Shown here: positions 35,201 to 40,720 of the stretch, one piece after another
How the letters are laid out: each line of letters starts with the position of its first letter
How positions within the stretch are numbered: the first letter of the stretch is position 1
Assembly: GCF_000090795.2 (NCBI RefSeq)
Contig: NW_003546446.1
Span: 65,063 to 105,782 of the forward strand
Reading direction: 5' to 3'
DNA: 40,720 nucleotides
From: Amphimedon queenslandica
Lineage: Eukaryota; Porifera; Demospongiae; Haplosclerida; Niphatidae
Made by a program: the position numbers and the translations under genes
The notes under the pieces: model-generated
What the model was told of the DNA's origin: nothing
Databases searched by the model: none
Seen by the model: only the letters and a program-made list of their open reading frames with translations

Positions 35201-36406
35201 AAAACTAGAAGATGAACCAAAGGGACACTACTTCATTCCTTATGCTCTTCCTTCATACAATGAACCAGTTTCAATTAAGGAGACTAATGCTAAGCCACTT
35301 CTCATAGTCTGGAGGGAAGAGGAGAGTGAAGAGATCCTACCAGTTCCTACAGGATTGTTCCCTTTAACCATTGTACATTTACTCAACCAGAAAGATTACG
35401 TTACTAAAATCTCTCCATCAACGTCAGAGTATTACAAATTTCGAGATGCGATATCCCTCAGGATAACCTTCACACAAAAGCACACACTTCACCTCATCAA
35501 CCGTTACACTCATATTGAAGTGTACTTTACTGGTCCTACCCAGCACTGTCCATTAGTACGTAAGCTACTCACAACAGCTATTGATAATAGCAGTGATGCC
35601 ATGCACCTCAAGCATAATTACGTCAATGCATTTGCTTGCCCTGTAAAAAGAAATAGCTGCTACTGTATTGTTGGGTTCAGTAAAGATGGTCATTTCATCA
35701 ACTGTACAATGTGCTCTGAGCCTGCTACTATCAGTGATGATCACTGGAACTGGTATAATATAGAAGGTATATATACTATTAATTTGTAATTTTATTTTAT
35801 ATTTTATCACTTGTGTATAGGATCCATAGTGAGTAACAAACAAGAAAGTGAGGCAGTTTTATTCAATTATATTATTTTTATTATTTTATTTTGAATATAG
35901 ACTTCTTGTTAATCATTCTGGACAAGAAGCCTCAATTGGATGATCTTCATAGGTTATTCCAAAGTTCTGATTTCCAGTTTTTAATTATTGGGACAGCACT
36001 TGGTGTACAAGTTAATGACCTTCAGCATAGTCCAATGTCAGCCTCTGATAAGCTATTACTAGTGTTCCAGAGATGGATAAATTCCAATATGAATATAACC
36101 TGGAGGAAAGCACTTCAAGTTTGTGAAGATTATCCAGATCAGTTTGGACTTGTAAAATCTGATGTGATCAAATTTCTTTCATCAGATAGAGCCCATGACA
36201 AATATTCAGATGGTAATATTAACAGACTGAACTATGTAGTAAATTTTTTATTTAATTTACATGTATAAATAGTTATAATTTATCACTTGTGTATAGGACC
36301 TGTTGAGAGTAACAATGGAACCCAAATAAAACAAGATAATGATCAGTCATCAGATGAAAGTAATGAAGAATTTATTATAAATTTAGCTGAAATTAAATTG
36401 TCATAG
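29249..36406 (+). CDS. Kinase gene B: TAK1-like kinase, ROC-like GTPase, COR-like, Death-like
   Basis: Exons are 29249-29416, 30093-30206, 30283-30363, 30625-30667, 30715-30841, 31620-31750, 32193-32333, 32649-32706, 32839-32911, 33213-33255, 33763-35766, 35901-36212 and 36297-36359 (or on to a stop at 36404-36406). All phases fit. The kinase domain (about 57-312) looks active: loop KKGSFGSI, Lys80 in VAIK, YRD with Asp173, DFG at 192-194, MAPE and RPTS. The closest family by eye is TAK1/MAP3K7 (VLHGYPRYTY, LLLFGNGSHLKLCDFG, CDIFSFAITLWEM). The GTPase has P-loop GAPGAGKT (348-355), DSGGQ (497-501) and a G4-like THYDK. The COR-like part includes IPIRWFVFELSLPEQ, FHDVSLMLYYPE and FEHL...LPEFQLSDLIRLLLHLNIITKLED. 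The Death-like domain is about 995-1098. If the Death exon is left unspliced the frame stops at 36268. Alternatively the exons run on into the E2 at 36902 (see findings). Confidence 0.88.
29561..29768. mobile_element. MITE-like element with TACCGTATAG ends
   Basis: The left end TACCGTATAGCGGG and the reverse complement of the right end (TACCGTATAATGGG) match at 12 of 14 bases. The 208-bp interior is built of ATTTCGCGAAT/AAATTCATGAAATT palindromic blocks and encodes nothing convincing. It lies in kinase B intron 1. Confidence 0.7.
31160..31341. mobile_element. Second TACCGTATAG-ended MITE-like element
   Basis: The ends are perfect inverted repeats of 14 bases: TACCGTATAGCTAG on the left and CTAGCTATACGGTA on the right, 182 bp in all. 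It lies in kinase B intron 5, between the catalytic-loop exon and the DFG exon. It shares its end motif with the element at 29561-29768. No transposase is present. Confidence 0.75.
35821..35847 (+). other. Possible optional mini-exon between COR and Death exons of kinase B
   Basis: Between TGTATAG and a GTGAGG donor lie 27 bases that keep phase 1. The sequence is homologous to the exons at 36297-36359 in B and 27906-27971 in A (shared prefix CACTTGTGTA then AGGA). Inclusion would add nine residues. This is inferred from homology and phase only. Confidence 0.35.
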
Positions 36407-36462
36407 TTTCTGCTAGTGGAATCACAGATGATAATATCTATGGTGGAACTTATGTGGACACT

Positions 36463-38894
36463 ATGCCTGCAACCATAACTCCTGGTAAGAGTATATGATA
36501 AGATTAATAATTACAACAGGTAGCTTTTACATTTTAAGGCACATGTATACACTAGACAACATGTTGCTAGCAAGTTGTGGTTATTTTGATTTAAGTTGTA
36601 AATGGTCTATTATTCTTGGATAAAAAAGGACCAAGTAACCAAGAATGGTGCTAGGAACAAGTTGCCTGCAGCAAAAATATTTGAGTTATTAGCATTTTTT
36701 AAAACCAGCCAATTTTTATTAAAAATTACAATGGCTATAGCCCATGTTTTTTTTAAATGGTTCTGTATTTAGCCCAAACTTTTATGATGCATAGTGATTT
36801 TTTTATTAAAAAAATTATTTTGACAAAGATTTATTTTCTAGCTATTGTTTAAAAATAATAATTTTACTTTTGTCAATAATTGTTTTGTATTTATTTTTCA
36901 GCTGTGAGGAGGTTAATGAAAGAGGCTACTGAGTTAAGGGAACCATTTCCTCATTATTATACCCAACCAATGGAAGTTAGTATTAGTACATTTAATGTAG
37001 TGTTTGTTATATTAATCTAGTCATAATGCAAAACATGAAAAATTTGCTATTAAATTTGCCAAAAATTTTAATTCCAATTTACATTTTTATTGGATTCTCT
37101 GATCCCTAGCAAAATCTCACTGTTCTTTGCTGTGTTGCTGCATGCATATATGTACATATACTTACATACACAATAGTTTTGATTCATTAAAACCATAATT
37201 ACATTGTGCCACATAATCCCATTTTGATTGGAATCAGCTCATAACTTCTACGCACCATATTCTTAGGATAATTTGTTTGAATGGCATTTCACAATACAAG
37301 GTCCACCTGGTACTGATTATGAGGGAGGACGCTATCATGGACATATCATGATATCACCAGAATATCCAATGAAACCACCTTCTGTTGTCTTTCTAACTGT
37401 GAGTGGAAAAAGGAAGAACTTGGGAAGGTTTCCTTCACTCTTTTTTATGTTGTTATTATCTTTATTTCTCTCTCTTTCTCTCTCCTTAGCCTAATGGAAG
37501 GTTTAAATTGAATCTGGAGATATGTATGTGTGGTTTAGAGACATGGCAGTCGTATTGGGGAAGTAAGAAACACTAATTATCACATTATTCTTCTATTAAT
37601 TTTTATGCCTGAAAATTTGGAATGTAAAATAAGTTTATTCAATAAGGTTTGCATGGCAACTACATTTTACAATTATGATTAGATTTTTTGAATCATTATG
37701 TGGATGTCTGTTGCTGTGCATATAAGTTTGGCTCTTTTAAAGTTAGAAGATAAGATTTTGACAATTTGTTCTCATGTCACATAAATTGTGCTCCACATCA
37801 GTGTTTTATTTTTAAAAGCCTCTTAATTTCTCTTTTTTCCTATTATTACTATTAGTTAGTACTGTGCTACTGGAATTGATTGATATGATGGCAACTGATG
37901 ATGATAGAAGTACATTTGGTTCACTGGACTGTACACCTGAAGAAAGACGACAATTGGCAACTAGGTAAATGTACACATATATAATAATAATGATGATGAT
38001 ATATTGCCTGCATATTGAACCACAGTTATTATCCGTTCATTCCTAGGTCGTTAGAGTGGGTATGTCCTAGTTGTGGTGTTGCTAACAGGACAGCTTTACC
38101 TGAAGGAAGTGAAGACATTGTATCACAAATGGTAATCAAAGTATATAATCACACATGTGGATGTAATTCTTATACCTACTCAAAATGCTGTATGTCATAC
38201 AGTAGTTTTGCTGATTGAGCTTTCAATTCAGTTTTCATACAGTATAATAGCTTCAAATTTCTGTTGTCAAAATCGAGGAATTTTTTATCACAAAAAACTA
38301 CTAGTTGCTACCATTATTGTGACAACTTAAGTGTGATTGCAACATGTAAAATCTATTTCTCATACGTTTTCTGCTGCACTGCATAGCAACAGAAACTCAT
38401 GAGGAATTATTTTACAGTCAAAATAATTTAGTTCTTTTTGTCTTGTTGAAATAATATTGATTGTGTATAGAGTGCAAAAGCATCAAGAATACATGTAATT
38501 GTGTCTAATTTTTAGTACAAAAATAATTTTTAAAATATTTTATTTGTTTCAGCCTAAAGAAGAAGTTAATTCTCAACAGCCTCATGATCTTGATTTACAA
38601 AAAGAAGCGTTACTTGTTGCTCAATTCTGCCCACCATCAACCGACCAATCAAATCAAAGGAATATTGATATCAAAGAGTCACATGATCAGTCTAAAGATG
38701 AAGGAGGGACTGAGATTAATAAAGAATCATCAACTAGTGGAATTAGATATCGTGGACAAGAAGAAACAGATCAGCCTCTCTCTGCTTCTCCTCCTCCTCC
38801 TAGTTTTCCTGCAAACATGTATATAATTTTATTTTTTGTTATTGTTATTGTAATTTTATTATTACTAATATTATTATTATTGACTGTTAAGTGA
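36463..38894 (+). CDS. UBE2J-like ubiquitin-conjugating enzyme, divergent paralogue (E2-B)
   Basis: E2-B exons are 36902-36975, 37267-37398, 37490-37562, 37856-37964, 38047-38140 and 38553-38894, matching E2-A exons 2-7 in borders and phase. The upstream exon ends at 36484. A start at 36463 would give MPATITPAVRRLMKEA and a 281-residue protein, but the same exon (36407-36484) is also open and in phase with kinase B. Motifs: [25 protein letters not shown], cut here as [10 protein letters not shown] and [10 protein letters not shown], then [10 protein letters not shown] and PNGRFKLNLEICMCG. Cys in EICM is the predicted catalytic residue. Four residues are missing between it and the following Trp compared with E2-A, and a 13-residue stretch after GSE is absent. 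The CPSCG motif and a C-terminal hydrophobic anchor (IILFFVIVIVILLLLILLLL) remain. It is either a free tail-anchored E2 or the C-terminal part of a kinase-E2 fusion. Confidence 0.82.
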
Positions 38895-39499
38895 GTAGTA
38901 CTCGTGGTAACTATATTTTTATTAAACCAAATTAAGTATGTAGTTTTATTTGATTATACAGTTAGTTTATATGTAACAACTTTTAAAACTATGATTATTA
39001 GATCTATACAACTTATTATATTTTTTTACATCTATTGAATCAATGTGATAGTCTGGTACACATACATGTGCATAAGTGACATTATATCCAAAGGACTGAT
39101 AAGCATCCAGTAAAGAGCCAAAGCATGCAAACACATCTGTGTCTGTATATCACTACTTTCATCTCCCCTTTGTGCTTTAAGCAATAAAAGACTGTATTGT
39201 GAGTAAATTGAACTTTCCTGTGCTATATATAGAGAGAGTTGGGTTTGCTGATTATGTAACTACTGCTTTGAGAGATAGAGAGAGAAGAGGAAGAGAGAAG
39301 GCAACCATTGCATAAATATAACTGTGTAGGGAGTACAAGTGCATGTATACTAATTAAAGGATTGGTGCTACATCATGATGTAAACAGTGTTCTGTCATTA
39401 TTGACAGCATCTACTTTGTTTTTCCCAACCCCAAATCTCTTGTCTTTTATTTTCCAATCATAAACTATATGTATAAAATTTTAATTATACGACTTATGA

Positions 39500-40180
39500 A
39501 AAACTACTACATGTAGATCAAACAGCTCAAACTTTGAAAAAACATAAGAACCTGTAGATCTGTAATGTATCCAGGAAAATTATAAAAATAGAGAATTCTC
39601 TCAGAGCCATTTTTGACAAAATGCCCTGTGCTATAGTATAACGACTTTGATCTGGTTTTTGAGTAACTTTAAAAATTTATAAAAAGTCCAATTTTGATCA
39701 GAATCACTCAGTTCAAACTTTCTACACCACATATGCATGTATAATAGATTTATGTATCAGAAAAATTATAAAAATGGATAATTTTTCCCTTTTCATTTTT
39801 GGCAATTAACTTATGCTGCGTTTACACTACAGAAGTGGGCCAAACCGTGCTGAACCAGACTGAGCTGGCCCTGCTGTACTAACCATGCTGGCCTGGTTTG
39901 GCACAGCTCACTTTGGCTACTGTTTACACTATCAAATGAAACTGTGCTGGCCTACTTTAAACAGGTCTGGCTCAGTTAAAGAAGCTAGTGTAAACACAGT
40001 ATTAGCCAAAATGTACTCAGCCCAGTATTTGAGCAACTTTAATAATTTGTAAAGACCCACATTTTATCAGAATCAGCTCAAATTTTAAAAACAACATAAA
40101 AACATGCATAGCATATGTATCAGAGAAAATATAAATAATAGGGAATTGTCTCAGAGCCATTTTTGACGAAATATGCTGTA
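39500..40180. repeat. Dispersed satellite-related repeat, interrupted
   Basis: Repeated words include TCAGAGCCATTTTTGAC (about 39602 and 40152), AAATTATAAAAAT and CAGTTCAAACTTTCTACA. They match the repeats in kinase A introns and, in reverse complement, the E2-A intron 2 satellite. The MITE-like element at 39814-40001 splits the array. Confidence 0.6.
39814..40001. mobile_element. MITE-like element with TTA target duplication
   Basis: The ends TGCTGCGTTTACACTA and the reverse complement of the right end (TACTGTGTTTACACTA) match at 14 of 16 bases. TTA flanks both sides (39811-39813 and 40002-40004). The interior has GCTGGCC/GTGCTGG palindromic words. A 3-bp TTA target duplication fits the PIF/Harbinger habit. 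The element interrupts a copy of the dispersed satellite-related repeat, so it inserted later. Confidence 0.7.
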
Positions 40181-40720
40181 CATTGTTGGGAGCAAATTTA
40201 GAATATTAAAATTATTATAAAACATTTGATGATTTCAGATTTGCTATGAATTGTGCCACACCTCTCTCAGTCTCTGAAAGCCTGGTTTTTTATTTTCTCC
40301 ATTCACCCTGGGGCCCAATTAGCTCCATTATCTTACATCCATGACAAGACTGACCAGTAGGTAATCATGCACTACTATGGTAGCAGATACTCCATATATG
40401 GAAACTGATCATCACGTGAATGCATATGGCTGGCTGCCAGCATAGATTAATATCCTGCATGCCTCTGCCAGGAAGAAGAATACTGAAGCGGTGGTTTAGT
40501 GTAGCCTGTGAGTCTCGCTGGTTTTGGACTTTTATATCACGTAAGTACACAGTAGATATAGATCTACCTGGATATGGGGCAAATGGCAATCAATCTCTGA
40601 TAATACTTATTTACAATGTACTGTGGCCTACTATGAGCAATTATGTGTTGCTATGGTCCTTATCATAATTGAAAGCAAAGACTTATATAATTGGACCTAA
40701 TTTAAATTGAAAAGCTTACT

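Larger units (their letters stand above)
38895..40720. other. Right-end intergenic region with nested repeats
   Basis: No gene is recognisable downstream of E2-B. The stretch 39500-40180 is made of copies of the satellite-related repeat (GAGAATTCTC, TCAGAGCCATTTTTGAC twice), split by a 188-bp element at 39814-40001. The last 500 bases contain only short frames without recognisable motifs. Confidence 0.6.

Noticed and set aside
36213..36268. Kinase B protein ending ...NYVVNFLFNLHV after the Death domain
   Set aside because: This tail comes from reading through a good GTAATA donor; it may exist as an intron-retained form but is not preferred.
40365..40668. Two overlapping frames at the right end as a possible next gene
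   Set aside because: No motif, no consistent splice sites, and both strands are equally open; chance frames in AT-rich DNA are a sufficient explanation.

Overview
The window looks like nuclear DNA from an early-branching animal, most likely a demosponge close to Amphimedon queenslandica. That is an inference from the gene set (a true FoxO, a UBE2J-type E2, TRIM-NHL, expanded kinase/GTPase/Death proteins), the AT-rich sequence, the short introns with GT..AG borders, and the abundant CT/GA and ACATGT simple repeats. All gene models were built by hand, by checking splice sites and reading phase exon by exon.

Layout. (1) 57-7738, minus strand: the 5' part of a PARP-family gene with three WWE domains followed by a WGR domain; the catalytic end lies beyond the left edge. 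(2) 8274-13421, plus: a complete three-exon FoxO transcription factor with all three Akt-type sites. It is divergent from the PARP gene across about 0.5 kb. (3) 14284-21207, plus: a complete UBE2J1-like tail-anchored ubiquitin-conjugating enzyme (E2-A). Its fifth intron carries an intronless TRIM-NHL gene (17240-19630) on the opposite strand. (4) 21462-28326, plus: kinase gene A, which encodes a TAK1-like kinase domain that has lost catalytic residues, a ROC-like GTPase, a COR-like region and a Death-like domain. It is interrupted by an assembly gap (26754-27094). (5) 29249 to about 36406, plus: kinase gene B, a tandem paralogue of A with an apparently intact kinase. (6) 36463-38894, plus: a second UBE2J-like E2 (E2-B), paralogous to E2-A.

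The main discovery candidate is the right half. An E2 / kinase-ROC-COR-Death / kinase-ROC-COR-Death / E2 array lies on one strand. The exons of kinase gene B can be joined to those of E2-B in one continuous frame, giving a predicted protein of about 1419 residues: kinase, GTPase, COR, Death, E2 and a C-terminal membrane anchor. An alternative is that E2-B starts on its own at 36463. The sequence does not decide between these. The two kinase paralogues differ sharply in catalytic competence yet are almost identical over much of the GTPase/COR exon, which suggests gene conversion.

The non-coding part is rich in small elements: a 61-bp tandem array made from one end of a fold-back element, a 69-bp-arm inverted repeat, a roughly 176-bp intronic satellite with dispersed relatives, two TACCGTATAG-ended MITE-like elements, a TTA-flanked MITE-like element nested in another repeat, and a 90-bp hairpin. 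I saw no convincing functional RNA gene and no CRISPR array.
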